Assembly: GCA_013400115.1 (NCBI GenBank)
Contig: VXBP01008912.1
Span: forward strand, 186,001-250,000
DNA: 64,000 nt
Direction of reading: 5' to 3'
Source of the DNA: Rhinopomastus cyanomelas
Lineage: Eukaryota; Chordata; Aves; Bucerotiformes; Rhinopomastidae
Shown: positions 11,625-24,185 of the stretch, in pieces
Position numbering within the stretch: position 1 is the stretch's first letter
Layout of the letters: every line of letters begins with the position of its first letter
Notes under the pieces: generated by a model
What the model was told of the DNA's origin: nothing
Seen by the model: only the letters and a program-made list of their open reading frames with translations
Databases searched by the model: none
Program-made: the position numbers and the translations under genes

Positions 11625-12724
11625 TGACTTGGGAGGGGACGGTGTCAGAAAAGGGAATGACATTGTGCTGAACCCAGTGCTGGAGCACAGAGAAACTGAA
11701 GAGCTGGAATACTCCAGAAAGATGAGTGCGGAGGCAGGGTAATGCTAAATATCATCAGATCCACACAGGCCCAAACATGACAGTTCATCTTAAATGTGTT
11801 CAGGATTAATGTGATTAATTAGCATTGACAGGAAGCTCTGAAATCCAGCTGGTGAAAACAACCAGACAGTTCACGTGGGGAGTAATCAGTGATCTTTCTT
11901 ATTTGGCCACTAAGAGGAATTGATGTTGGTGTGAATAGTCTAGAAAGCGCCCGTAAACTTAACTCCAACCTACAGGGAGCTTCAGGCATGGGACCTGAAG
12001 TGGGATTTAGGCCCAGGAGCTGTGGCCACATTAGCTCTTGTTTGTTCCTCTTCAGGACTGTCGAATCCACAACTACCTGAGGCTGCTCTGGTGATTTCTG
12101 TTGCCTTGGGCCACAGTTTTCCCTTTGGATGGACAGTGATTTCAGCAGCTGGGAACACCATGGGTAAATGACATTCATCCTTATTTACATTGAAACAGTG
12201 TGGTTGGCTGGAGCAGGTCTTATCTGAGCAGTATTTAACGAGCATGGACACCCTTCAGAGCAGTTGGCTGCTGCCCCAAGGCATTTGGCGAGTGTGCTAG
12301 GAAGAATGGTTGTCAAAAAGTTTGTCTAAAGAAAGTTACCCCAGCTCTTTCTGAAACTTCATGAGCCTCTTTTAGGCAGTTTTCTGCAGCCTTGAACCAC
12401 TTTCACTACCTGTTTGAGAAACCATGTCTGTCCAACTGAGGTCCGTTGCTTCCCCTGGACTGGGCTATGAAGTGAACGTGCTTATTTTCAGATCTCCACC
12501 TTAGATGCTGCAATGACAGAGTGAAAACCAGTCACAGGCAGTGAGTGAAAAATCCTCATCCGAGTGTTTCTACCAGGCAAGCAGAGAGAAATGACACAAG
12601 CAAAGAGAAGAAATGAATCAGCTCCTCACTCCATAGAGAGTGTGATTCCTCCTCCTTCAATAATCTTATTAACTTTCCCTGCAACTACCTGATAAGTACA
12701 AGAGGAAGCGAACTCTTTCTATTT
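11625..12724. other. Intergenic, unique sequence
   Basis: No recognisable gene or repeat; open frames around 11819-12251 overlap on both strands and lack known motifs. Confidence 0.55.
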
Positions 12725-13116
12725 CACAGAACATTAGGGATTGGAAGGGACCTTGAAAGATCACCTAGTTCAATCCCCCTGCCACAGCAGGATCCCCTAC
12801 ACCAAGTCACACAGGAACACATCCAGGCAGGTCTTAAGCATCTCCAGTGAAGGAGACTCCACAACCCCCCTGGGCAGCCTGTTCCAGTGCTCTGTCACCC
12901 TCACTGGGAACAAGTTCCTTCTCGTATTGATGTGGAACCCCCTATGTTCCAACTTACACCCTTTGCCCCTTGTCTTATCATTGGATGACATGGAGCAGAG
13001 CCTGGCTCCATTCTCCTGACACCCACCCTTTCCATATTTATAAACATTACTGAGGTCACCCCTCAGTCTCCTTTTCTCCAAGCTCAAGAGACCCAGCTCC
13101 CTCAGCCTTTCCTCTT
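12725..13116 (-). mobile_element. CR1 3' end with intact ORF2 C-terminus
   Basis: On the minus strand the frame from MSLEKRRLRGDLSNVYKYGK to FLCDLV-stop (13087 down to 12797) is unbroken. The tail at 12725 reads CACAGAACATTAGGGATTGG on the + strand. About 390 bp. Confidence 0.94.
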
Positions 13117-14048
13117 AAGGTCTACATCACAATACATAGGGCTTTCCTTACATTTTTGCTGTAAAGTCAGAATAAAAGGCTTTTTAAAGTTAGAGTTTTT
13201 TCTTGTTTTTAATTAATAAGGACAAATATTTTGTCTGTCTTAAAAAGGCCACCCATGCAGAGTTTTAGATCTAGGACTTCTTCTTTCAGCAATCTGTTAA
13301 GTAAGTGAAATCTGAAGTTAGCTGGAGAAAAAAGTTTCCCATGGCAACCTGCTGAATAGTTCCTAATTATATCAATAGTCATAGATCTATAGTCATAGAT
13401 TTATCTTTTTTTAAAAAAAGAACAACAAAAAACCCAAACACAACGCTCACATTTGCAAATGAATGACCCGAGTTCTGAAGTTTGATTCAGGCTGGATTGC
13501 CCTGAATCGCAGCAGAACTACAGAATACGCTGCCTATTGTGTTCCCCAAAGTGCATTCATGACTTTCCTGCTGTGTTGCTTTCATATTAAATGAGCGATG
13601 AGAGCGTAATCCTGTGTCCTCACTTCTCATTTAAGTGAGCATCCTTCTTTCCTGCGATGTCAAATGGAAAGCATTCAGAGATATTCTCTTGAATACAATG
13701 CTGGGAGAGTGTAAGTGTGTGATTTGGTTCAGCAAAGCTGTTGCTGCTACTTGTTGCTGTGGCAACAGAGCTGCACTGCCCTCCAAATAGTAGTCAATCT
13801 TCTAATTTCAAGTATTTAGAAATTGGATACCCTCTTGGGGTCTTTGCTAGTCGTAGCAAGTGTCCAGGTGACACTTGCTTTTCTCTGTGTCTTTTCCCAG
13901 TAGAGTGTTGTGGTAATAAGATGTCGTTATGCTGCTGTATAGAACCTTTCATCCTGCTGAAGTGCAAGCGAAACCTTCAGGCTGTAACGTGAGGCACTGG
14001 GAATCCGTGTGTGTAGGACAGTGACCTGCAGGATTTGCGAGGGACAGG
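13117..14048. other. Intergenic, AT-rich
   Basis: Unique sequence with a small direct repeat at 13377-13400 (TAGTCATAGATC, then TAGTCATAGATT). No gene seen. Confidence 0.6.
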
Positions 14049-14276
14049 ACCTCCCTTATGAGGAGAGCCTGAGGGATCTGGGTCTCTTGAGCTTGGAGAA
14101 GAGCAGACTGAGGGGTGACCTCATTATGTCTATAAGTATTTGAAGGGTGGGTGTCAGGAGGATGGAGCCAGGCTCTACTCAGTGTCACCTAGTGACAGGA
14201 ACGAGGGGTGGTGATGTTAGGTCATAGGCTGGGCTGGATGATCTTAGAGGTCTTTTCCAGCCTCAATAATTCTGTG
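14049..14276 (+). mobile_element. CR1 fragment with internal deletion or mosaic tail
   Basis: The first 150 bases follow the young subfamily (TATGAGGAGAGCCTGAGGG to CTAGTGACAGGAACGAGGGG). The sequence then jumps to a tail of another type, GCTGGGCTGGATGATCTTAG and TCTTTTCCAGCC, without the usual ORF2 end. It is either an internal deletion or a template switch. Confidence 0.85.
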
Positions 14277-15113
14277 AAGTTTCAAAGCATGGAGAGAAAC
14301 AGTGAGATCAATTTAAACACAACAATCTTAATCAGCACTCAGGAGTAACGAATGTTGAAGATCTAAAGATAGACCTTCATGTACATGGAAGTCACTCAGA
14401 AAGGCAAAGTCTTGCACAGTTTATATACGTTTCAGCCTTTCTCCTAGTAGTGTGTGTGTGTAGTTCAGCAGATCTTTGGCACAAAGCAGAATGTTTAAAT
14501 TTAGTACTTTAGTATCACAGCTTTCTGAAAGGATGTGAATTTCTTAAGTTTTCTCTGCCTTGATCTGCTAATTTAATCCCATGGTTGAACCCGGGGAACA
14601 CTTACCTCAAAACAGGGAACAGATTACTGCCATTCCTGGCGTCCATCCACTAACACAACATCACTGTACAACCCCGTGTACGGGCAGATAAGATTCAGCT
14701 TTTTGAAACTGGAGCAAGTGCTTCTAGGTCACCTGGAGACCTTATTTAAACCAAAAGTAAAATACCAGTTAACCTCAGTCAATGGTCAAACCAGTGGTCA
14801 ATTATGTAATGTAGATCTCTAAAGAGTTATGTCTGGGCTTTTTAATATTGTGTTTCTTGTTTTAGCATGGATGGTACTGGTGTGACTTGCCTAGGTAGGC
14901 AATGTCAGACCATATTAGACTTGGGGTCTTTAAAAAGAAGAGGGCATCAGGCTTTCCTGAAAGCCAAAGCAGGGTCTAGTCCTACAATGCTGACCTATTG
15001 CAGTAGTTTCAGTCAGAATTCAAAGAGAAACACCTCACACGTAACTTTCCTGAAGCCACAGGCACTCTTTACATCAAAGACTCTGGAGTTTAGCATTTGT
15101 AAACCTGGTGACT
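14277..15113. other. Intergenic, unique sequence
   Basis: No gene or repeat recognised. A (GT)5 tract lies near 14450. Confidence 0.6.
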
Positions 15114-15247
15114 TCTTCCTGATGAGGAAAGGCTGAGGGAGCTGGGTCTCCTGAGCTTGGAGAAGAGGAGACTGAGGGGTCACCCCATTAATGTTTATAA
15201 ATATGGAAAGAGTGAGTGTCAGGAGGATGCAGCCAGGCTCTGCTCAG
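15114..15247 (+). mobile_element. CR1 fragment lacking its 3' end
   Basis: Starts CTTCCTGATGAGGAAAGGCT and stops abruptly after GGCTCTGCTCAG. CR1 copies are normally 5'-truncated, so loss of the 3' end implies later breakage. The matching downstream half seems to lie at 15803-16060. Confidence 0.9.
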
Positions 15248-15802
15248 ACAGCAGTCTGGAGTGTAAAACCAGTTTGATCCAAGCCATCCATGCTCAAATG
15301 AAATTTCCACCTAAGGACAGCAGGATTTATCCACTGGATTCCATCACAGTGACTTATTTTAACAGGAATTTGATAATAAGTGTAGTGGCAAACAAAGCGG
15401 GACACAAGGTGGGATAGACAGGGGATTTGGGACAAAGTTCCTGTTGTTTTGCATTAAAAAAAAATCATCCCAGTTATTTTTTAACTGGGTTTATTTTTTG
15501 CCTCCTGTAACACCTGTGTTGTCAGAATCCAAAACAATGATGCGTTTTCAAGTTTGTTCCTTTCAAGTTTTTCTTCCTCCCCAGTTACTCACGTTTCTTT
15601 TTCCGGTTTTTATTATCCTGTCCCGATGGGGATTTTCTTTTAACTTTGTTATAATCTGATTGTTAGTTGCGTGTCCATGGAAAGACCACTGACCTTTCAC
15701 TGACTTGTGAGTCAGAGGAGTCATAGCTCTGCATATGACCTTCTGAGTAGAGTGGAAACATTTCCCTTAACCAGCTTTTCAGGTGGACAAGTGGTGAAAA
15801 TC
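15248..15802. other. 555-bp segment between two CR1 halves
   Basis: Separates the CR1 pieces at 15114-15247 and 15803-16060. It has T-rich patches but no terminal inverted repeat, LTR or tail of its own. Confidence 0.6.
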
Positions 15803-16060
15803 CTGCTCAGTGGGTGTAAACTGGAACATGGGAGGTTCCATATAAATATCAGAAGGAACTTCTTCACAGTGAGGGTGACAGAGCAATGGAAGGAGCTGCC
15901 CAGGGGAGTTGTGGAGTCTCCTTCACTGGAGAGGTTTAGGACCTGCCTGGATGTGTTCCTGTGTGACTTGGTGTAGGTGACCCTGCTGTGGCAGGGGGAT
16001 TGGACTGGATGATCTCTCGAGATCCCTTCCAATCCCTAATGTTCAGTGATTCTGTGATTA
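15803..16060 (+). mobile_element. CR1 3' end, probable second half of the 15114 copy
   Basis: Begins CTGCTCAGTGGGTGTAAACT, carries ORF2 codons through FLCDLV-stop at 15976, and ends TTCAGTGATTCTGTGATTA. The first eight bases repeat the last eight of the upstream fragment. Confidence 0.92.
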
Positions 16061-18743
16061 CAATGGATTCCTTTCCTTCTATAATCGTCTCAGATTATCA
16101 AGTTCCTTATTTTGAATGCCAACCTGACACGTCACAGAGATAATAATTGAAGTAATAGAGCCGTATGACCTCTATTAATTGTAAAATACAGGTATTTTGT
16201 GCATATTGGAGGCTGTAGCCTCCATCACCGAAGTTATTTTGAATGGCTTGGTTCAGGTCAGCTTCTGAACTTGTGATTATCTTCTCTCATGTGAATAGTT
16301 GCAGTGAAATACAATAGGAAATCCAGAACCAGTCATTCGAGTGGTCATGCTGGTGGGAGCATCGCAAAGTCTTGCAATTATGGCCGTGAAATACGTAAGC
16401 ATCTATGGAGGAGCAAGGAGGTTATGGTTTTTCTCTGTAATCTATCCAGCAAATGCCAAAGCTAGCATCAGGAACTCTGGATTTGTCTCCCACAGTGACC
16501 TTTAGGGTAAAGCAGATTAGTAAAAATTTTCAGAAGTAATTTCTAACTTTAGCAGTTACGACCACCAATAGCTTCCTCTGAACTTCATGGGAACGAAAAG
16601 CTCCATCTCCAAGATGTCACTAGTTTCAGACACCCCGTATGGAGACATCCAAAAGTAGAAGTCACTCGGGCAAGCTGTGGCCTCGACCTCTGTGTCTCTG
16701 AGACAGTTCCATGTAACAAGTAGAGGTTACGGAAAGTGAGAGGGACGGGGAGATATCGTGGGAGAGAGACATTTGGCAGTGGCATTCGCTGCAGAGAAAA
16801 AGAAAATAAGTTAAAAAAGGGGACACAAATAGCAAGGAGCTGATTGGGCTCAATGGAAGCGGGGAGCAGGGTGGTGAGAACGTCACTTGCTGATGTAACA
16901 GCAACCAGTCTGTCTCAACATCCCTTTTCCAGGTGCCTTACGTAGCCTATTGAGAAAACACCCTACCTAGTGCTTGGAACTGGGTGTATAAAGTCAGACT
17001 CCATTTGCACGGGATTTGATTTTATTTTTAACCCTTTTTACATGATTTCCAGCAGAGTGCAGGACTTCCTTTATTTACTGAGAGCCAGACTGCTTGTGAG
17101 AACAAGGGGGGGCACCAAGGAGGTGTAACCCTTAGCAACAGAAAGCCAGCTAGGGTTCTTCAAAACATCTCTATTCATGTCTTTGCTCATTGTCGAGAGC
17201 TCTTTTGCAGAGAAATCGGCTCACGTGGCTCTTGGCGAGCTTTGGACCCAAACGTTAGCCAGGTTTAACGAGAGAGTCTTGTGAGTTTCACTTGACACCA
17301 GGCAGTTGCTGGAAATGAAATCCATCGCGTTATCTATTAGCTGCATCAATCGGTCACTGGTTTTGCCAAAGGTACGTGCCTCCTCGGGAGAAAGGCAAGG
17401 GGAGAGAGTTATGTCACCATTTTTGTAGGTATGAGCTAATCCACTGGGCTGCAGACAGGATACACTACGCTTCAGCTTGTCCTCATATGGTCTGCATTAG
17501 TCAAGCTTTAGGCTTTAAGAGACAGGTTGTCCTGTCAGAGGTATCAGTTCAATGATTTTAGCTGGAAAGTATTTTAACTCTAGAGCAGTCACTCTTGCAG
17601 CAACAGGACACGTTCCCTTTGTGCTTCAGTGATTGTTTTACTTCAAGCACACAGCAGCGTGGCAGTTAAAAGCAGATGTGCCAGGGGCTCTTGGGTCTTG
17701 GACCCTGAGGTACTCTATGCTTTCCTTTAAGGGACCATCTCCACTTTGCTTCTTGTGGTTGTCACTACCACCGTTCCCTGCTTCCTACAGCCTGAATTCT
17801 GACACAGGTGGAGGGATCCTGACAGCAAAGATCTGGTTTCCACTGGTGCCCAGCTCTCAGAAGGTGACCCAAGGCAAGGCAGGCTTAGAGTATCCCCACA
17901 CTCTTCCCACGTGAGGCAGTGCTTGTTGGCACCCAGAGCTCACACCTCAAGCTCATCCCTCAAGCTGCCCAGCTTTGCCACTGTGTGTTCCTGCATTGGT
18001 GATGGTTAATCAACTTCTCCCTCCTCATTCATAGTGCTGCACCCACAACCTAGCCTCCTAGCTACGTGTTCAGTGACAAACCCCAGACAGTTAAAAGCTA
18101 ACACTGTCCCCTGTGTACAATAAATCCTGTCAAAATCACTGAAGGTTAAACTGGCCAAGTAGCGCTGATAAGGAAGAGAGGAATTGGAGAGGAGAGTCTT
18201 TCTCATAAATGGAAATAAAAAGAATCTTTGGGAGAGCCTTTTCTCATTGGTGGCATAATTCAGGGCACAATTTAATTGTTTCCTAAATAAACCTGTTAAA
18301 TCTTCAACGGTGGAAAGCAATCTCAGTAAGGCAAAGGAAAACAAGTCTTTATCTAGCTGTACCGCTTAGTGAAATGGAGCGTGTTGCACGCTCTGACTTC
18401 AGAACTTTCTTTAAGTGTCTTTTCTGGGTTGTTGATTCAGTGAATACCTCATTTATTTTCTGGCAGTCTTCCTGAAGGGAAAGCCAAGGAACATCATCTG
18501 AATAAATAATTGTGGTTTATTTTGGCAGTATCTTGTAACAGCTCGAGTGGTCAGGTATTTTGTTTTTCAGCTGAAGCACCCCGTCCTCTTGGAGCCCCAC
18601 CAACGTCTTGCTGCCGCTTCACATAGCCTGGCTGCCGCGCTCTGCTACCGACCCGTCTCTCGCGGTTCACGCAGAGGGCCTTTAGCTAAACGTTGCTGTT
18701 TCTAGTTTAAGACGTCTGCCCCAAAAGCCATAAATCTAGCATT
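16061..18743. other. Intergenic, repeat-free 2.7 kb
   Basis: One of the longest repeat-free stretches. No exon is convincing. The frame at 17633-17914 is unfamiliar. CpG-poor. Confidence 0.6.
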
Positions 18744-18808
18744 AGGATCATAAAAGGGTTTGGATTGGAAGGGACCTTAAAGCCATCTAGTTCCAACCCC
18801 AGCACTAG
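18744..18808 (-). mobile_element. CR1 3' tail, older subfamily
   Basis: Reads AGGATCATAAAAGGGTTTGG and GGGACCTTAAAGCCATCTAG on +, a CR1 tail variant different from the dominant young type. Confidence 0.85.
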
Positions 18809-19381
18809 GAATAGTAATGCCTTTGTGGTCTGCTGAGGGATGTGGCTGATCTATTCACAGGCGTTATCTTTCTGGTAAATCTACAAGGGATTTCTGTGGA
18901 AAACCTTTTGGAAATAATAGGCAGAGGAAAGAAGCCACAATCCTGTGTATTGTTAGTTTTCTGTAAAAGGATCCTCCCCAAAACCCCTGATTGGCCAAAA
19001 TACTGATTTGTGAATTTATTTCACCTAACCTTGGACAAACATATTCCCAGCAAAAACTGACAAATCTTTTCACTGAGAAATTCCTTGTTTCCCACAAAGA
19101 AAGAATGAAAAGAAAAACACATTTCAGTTGCAATATCAGTGTTTTTATTGGAGAAAATCTTCATTAAAGGAAAAAGCAGCCTTTTTGGTTTCCATTTGTG
19201 TGAGTGAACTCGTAGAGGTCATTATGACAGACAAGTGAGTGATTGTCTATGAGCAAACGAATGCTAAAGGATGCTCTTGAACGTGGTTGTGCTGAGTCCC
19301 AGTTCTGGCTCCTAATATCTGTGGATTTTACCTGGTCCCTAGTTTTGTGAAATGCATCACCCGTCTCAGGGGTTGTGCGTG
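18809..19381. other. Intergenic, AT-rich
   Basis: Holds an 89-codon minus-strand open frame (18864-19133) with no recognisable domain. Otherwise featureless. Confidence 0.5.
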
Positions 19382-19696
19382 GGCTGGAGAAGAGGCTTCA
19401 CACAAGATCTGTGTGCACGTCTGAAAGGGGCCTCTCAGAAGGCTGGGGAAAGCTGCTCGCAAGGCCATGGAGCGATAGGATGAGCAAGGATGGTTTTAAG
19501 TTGGAAAAGAGTAGGTTTTGACTGGACATGAGGAAAAAGTTCTTTAATCTGAGGGTATATATCCATGAAAGAGGTTGCTTAAAAGAGGTGGTGGAGGCCC
19601 CATCCCCGGAATCATCCAAGGTCAGGCTGGATGGGGCTCTGGGCAATCTGTTTTGATTAGAGATGTCCCTGTTTGTTGTAGGTGGGTTCAACTACA
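19382..19696 (+). mobile_element. Old CR1, upstream half of a split copy
   Basis: GGCTGGAGAAGAGGCTTCAC through GATAGGATGAGCAAGGATGG and GGTCAGGCTGGATGGGGCTC match an older CR1 3' region. It breaks off in GGTGGGTTCAACTA and appears to resume at 19862 after a reverse-strand copy. Confidence 0.85.
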
Positions 19697-19856
19697 TCAT
19701 AGAATCATCATGACTGGAAAGGACCTCCAGAATCATCAGGTCCAGCCCTCATCCCAACATCTCCCTAACCACGGCCTTAAGTGCCATATCTAGTTGTTTT
19801 TTTAAACAATTCCAGGGATGGTGACTCCACCAGCTCCCTGGGCAGCCTGTTCCATT
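19697..19856 (-). mobile_element. CR1 tail inserted into an older CR1
   Basis: Begins CATAGAATCATCATGACTGG and includes the CTCCCTAACCACGGCC and CCAGCTCCCTGGGCAGCCTG segments. Being flanked by both halves of a + strand copy, it must have inserted later. Confidence 0.85.
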
Positions 19857-19861
19857 TAGAT

Positions 19862-19920
19862 TTTAGATGACCTCTGGAGGTCCCTTCCAACCCAGTACAT
19901 CCTATGATCCCATGGTTCTA
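19862..19920 (+). mobile_element. Old CR1, terminal part of the split copy
   Basis: TTTAGATGACCTCTGGAGGT, CCCTTCCAACCCAGTACATC and CTATGATCCCATGG form the 3' end expected after the 19382-19696 part. Confidence 0.8.
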
Positions 19921-22607
19921 TCTCTTGGCATTGCCAGACCTCAGAAAAGGGAGCCGTGAGCTGAAGGGACACGCGGTATTCTTTCCCTCATCTTGCCATG
20001 AACAAGGAATTCTGCTAAGAGTTCTTGGCAGAGCTATTCTCTTAATGGGACAGTCTGCAGGAGCACCACCTCACTACCAGTGTCCTTCCTTTGCTTCAGT
20101 GTCTGTGGACAGCCTTGGCAGAAAACTCACAACAGCAGAGAACTTAATGATTGTTTGGGCCGTGTTTGTTTTTCCCTTCCCACCTCTGGTTTTGCTTGTT
20201 CGCTTCACATGGAGCTCTAGAAAATGTGAAACTGAAACTGCACACTTTCGGAGATTCGTTACTGGAAACAAACTTTAATTACTGGTGGGCTCCCCCCCGG
20301 CAGAGCACGAAATGGATTAAGGCAATATGGGAGCGTTTGGCTTGGCCAAGAAGAGAGCTCCTGCCTGATCAAACAGCCGTTTCCATAAGCAGGAGGAGCA
20401 AAATGCTCTGTGATGACATATGCTAAGCTCAGCGGGTGAGAAGAGCAGGCCTGGTCTTGGCAGACAAAGCAGCTGAACTTCAGGTCTTTGACCCTTCATG
20501 GGCTGTTTTGCAGAAATAAACCCGTGCTGACCATGCTCCTGCACAGGATTAATCCAATTTGTTTCATTTTACTTCTGAAGTGGAAGCAGCAAGAGAGAGC
20601 TCCTCTGAATTGGCGCAACGCCATTCGGAGATGCAGGAGTGATACTGCTCTGCTTGAACCTCCCCACCTCTGCCAAGAAACGGCTCCAAGCTGGATGCAA
20701 ACTCCTGCAGGCAAACATTGGGTGAGGAAGCACCAGCTACTTTCTGTTGAAATGTGGATCTGGAAGCCCTGGAAGTTCCAGGTCAAGCAGAAACCTCCTG
20801 CATGAACTCAGGCAAAACACTAAGGCTTAGAAGAGACATCACTCTTCTTGCTGGGTTTGTTGCTAGTGGGGAGATGTGGTTTTTAATTAAAGCCTGTGGT
20901 GTATTTGGATGCAAAGGACTCAGTGAGAATAAAGACTATTTATTTTGGAGGCTGGGGCTGGGTTGCACTTTTCGATTTTTTCCCCCTAATCTCCTGAGTT
21001 GGGAAACTGAATCTTCTTTTTCCTGGAAGACAGGGGGAGGGTGGCAACAAGAATCAATGTGTTAAGCCATTAGTCACCAACTGCTGGAGCACAAATATTG
21101 ACAAGTGCAAAGGTTTGGTGGTCTCGATTTTCTGCATGAATATCAGCAATCTATCACACAAAGCCTGCCTGTCCCTGGATAACACTCTTATTGCGGCGTA
21201 AGAGCGAGGTAAACGGTTGGACACGGGTAGCGCAGCTCCCGCTGAACCACCCGCAGAACCAGTGTCTGGCTCTGCAGAGGTTTGCCTGCAACACAAATAC
21301 CATAAACCTTAAGGTTCTAGAATTAGTTCTGTGGTTCTAATTTGCTTTTCCTGCATCATTCCTCCTCCTGAGGACAACCTTGTAATTTCAACATCTGATT
21401 GTTTGATCGCGGTTCTCGGGTCTCCCTCTTTGCTTGAAAGCATCCCGTGCTCTGAGGGACGTCCCCCAGGAAGAATGCTGCAGCTCTGTCGTTCACATGC
21501 TCGGAATAGAATCACTGTGGGAACAGAGTGATTTTTAAAACTGAAGCACCCTGCAGAGATATCTGTGAAATGGATGGTCAGTGGGCTCTGAACTGGGACC
21601 TGTGAGCAGAGGGGTGGATGGTCATCTCAGAAGCCTTGTCCATAAAAAGGAGACCAACCACAAATGGAAAACTTTCCACTGTTGCTGGGTCTGGCTAAAC
21701 TCCATCTGCTTGCAACACTGCGTCGTTATGTAAGATGAGTCACTGGATGCCGTGGGCAGCTTCAAATCCTTATTGATGAGACCTGCTCAGAGCAAGGCTA
21801 CGAGCCCTTGTGCGCTGGAGACGTCTACGCTCTGGGAGACAGGTACAGCCAAGAAGAGCAGTCTTGGTCCGTCTCAGTGGGTACCCTCAGACAAATCACA
21901 GACTCACAGGCCCTTCTGGCCACACCATCCCGAAGCTGAGCATCCTCTGCAAGAATTGTGCTGCCACCTCTTTTCTTTCTGGAAATCACAAATCCCTGTC
22001 TGCACAAATCTCACGTTTTAGCAGCCTGTGGAACACTCTGGAACCGCTGCTTTAGACTCCCTAGCAGTGGTGTTGTGACAGGTACATACAGACCTGTAGG
22101 GTAGGTAAATAGCTGCAGAACAGGAAGAATAACGTCACTGAAGGCTTCTTGTGGCAGCATTTAAAATCACAGTTCTGTCCCAAACCCAGCTGTTACAGGT
22201 ATTTCCAGCAAATTCCATTCCCTTCTGGTGTTAGCCTCTTCTGGAAACCATGCTGCACATGCTTAGCTGGGCAAGGAGCTCCTTGGTCTCCCTGTCTTGG
22301 TCTCCCTGGTTTATCTAGCTTGTGTAAGTCCTCCTTCTTAGGATTGCTATATATAACTCTTCTGGGTCTTTAAAATCTGAACAGACTTGTTGGCTCCAGC
22401 TAAACTAATCATCTTGAAGTGACCATTCTTAGGAGCAATCCAAATTAAGTTAATTGATCTTGTCCAAGGGATGAAGGCTGCAGGCTGCACGTTAGCGGCA
22501 GTACTCAATAATCGAAACATCCATTCTCCAGAAGGCTTCCTGTGCTTTACTGGGGTCTGATCCCTAAGCTTAATTCACTCTGTTTAATTTCCTTTGCCAA
22601 AATACGT
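19921..22607. other. Intergenic, repeat-free 2.7 kb
   Basis: No CR1 and no recognised gene. Several overlapping frames of about 100 codons at 19904-20805 occur on both strands, as expected by chance in moderate-GC sequence. A short tandem CTTGGTCTCCCTG pair lies near 22281-22305. Confidence 0.55.
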
Positions 22608-22755
22608 CTTCTCCTTCACTGGAGATGTTTAAGACCCACTTGGATGTGTTCCTGTGCGACTTGGTCTAGGTGATCCTGCTGTGGCAGGGGGATTGGACTA
22701 GGTGATCTTTCGAGGTCCCTTCCAATCCCTAATGCTTCTATGATTCAATGATTCT
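22608..22755 (+). mobile_element. CR1 3' tail, young subfamily
   Basis: From CTCCTTCACTGGAGATGTTT to CTTCTATGATTCAATGATTC, close to the subfamily consensus. It lies immediately before an older, longer copy. Confidence 0.93.
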
Positions 22756-22784
22756 TCAGTCAGCTTTGCTAAATCATTTCAATG

Positions 22785-23435
22785 GGTGGCTGGCTATGAG
22801 CCAGCAGTGTGCCCAGGTGCCCAAGAAAGCCAGTGGCATCCTGGCTTGTATTAGAAATAATGTGACCAGCAGGAGCAAGGAGGTGATTTATTCCCTCTAT
22901 TCCGCACTCATGAGGCCACATCTTGAGTACTGTGTCCAGTTTTGGGCACCTCAGTTCAAGACAGATATCGAGGTGCTGGAGTGAGAGCAGAGGAGGACAA
23001 TGAAGCTCCTGAAGGGCCTGAAGAACAAATCTTAGGAGGAGCAATTGAAAGAGCTGGGGCTCTTCAGTTTGAAGAACAGGAGGCTGAGAGGAGACCTCAT
23101 CACTCTCTACAACTACCTGAAAGGACATTGTAGAGAGGTTGGTGTTGGTCTTTTCTCTGCAGACCTGCAGAGGGAAGGGGTTCAACCTACAGCAGGGAAG
23201 GTTTAGATGTGACGTTAGGAGAAGTCTTTTCACAGAAAGAGTGGTCAGGCACTGGAACAGCCTGCCCAGGGAGGGGGTTGAGTCTCTGTTCCTGGATGTG
23301 TCTAAGGATCATTTAGATGTGGGGTTGAGGGATATGGTTTAAGGGTGAACTTTGTACAGTGGGGTTGATGGTTGGACTCGATGGTCCCAAGGATCTTTTC
23401 CAACTGGAATGATTCTGCAGTTCTGATTCTGTGAT
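22785..23435 (+). mobile_element. Old CR1 3' portion with ORF2 C-terminal domain
   Basis: The translation MSQQCAQVPKKASGILACIR and SALMRPHLEYCVQFWAPQFK is the conserved part after the CR1 reverse transcriptase. A stop after DIEVLE at 22982 and frame changes show decay; the terminal ORF2 piece (HWNSLPREGVESLF) lies in another frame. It ends TTCTGATTCTGTGA. Subfamily differs from the CCTAATG group. Confidence 0.94.
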
Positions 23436-24185
23436 CATCTTTTACCTATCAGTTGTCTGATAATTGTGGACCTAAGGGCCACGGTCTATCCTCAGGTGCA
23501 ATGCAATGACTCCTACACTTATGACCTTCCCTTGTGAAAGCAGTCACATTAATGTAAAGAGAACTTTGCCTGAAAAGAAGCTGAACAAACTGAGGGAACA
23601 GTCAGGAATTGGCTGGTGGAATGATTCATATCCAATGGGTCATGCATTTTACATCCATTCCAGTGGTATCACTGGAGTTTAAGGCACTGGCTCCATCACT
23701 TTGTGATGATGAAGAGCTGGAAACGTGCTCCTCTGCATGTCCTTGTACTAACAGGCAGTTAGATACGTGTCTGCCATCTGTGAGTATCCCTGGGAATATT
23801 TTCAGTATGATGTAACTGTTTAGAGTCGGGGTGCTGAGAATTAACCGCTTCCAGCACAGCATCCCGTGACTTTAGTCTCTGACTATTGCTTTGTAGACTC
23901 TGTGCTAAAAACACAGAGCAGCTCTGCTCACAGGAACAACCTTGTTCATAGATGTGTAAATCAGTCATTTCAGTGACTGTGCCAGAGATTTGGCCCTAAA
24001 TTTTTCAGACCCAGATGGGAGAAAGCCTGTTTATGTCCAGTGAATCTCCTATGCTGTCCTACCTTGGAACACAGTGTAACGCCCCATCCTGAGGTGGGAA
24101 TGGACTACTTTTCTGGAATTTTGACCAGGACTTGCGTCTGGAAGTTAATATCTTGGTCACTGAATCTTTCTAGTTGTATAGATCA
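23436..24185. other. Intergenic, unique sequence
   Basis: No gene or repeat recognised. Confidence 0.6.
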
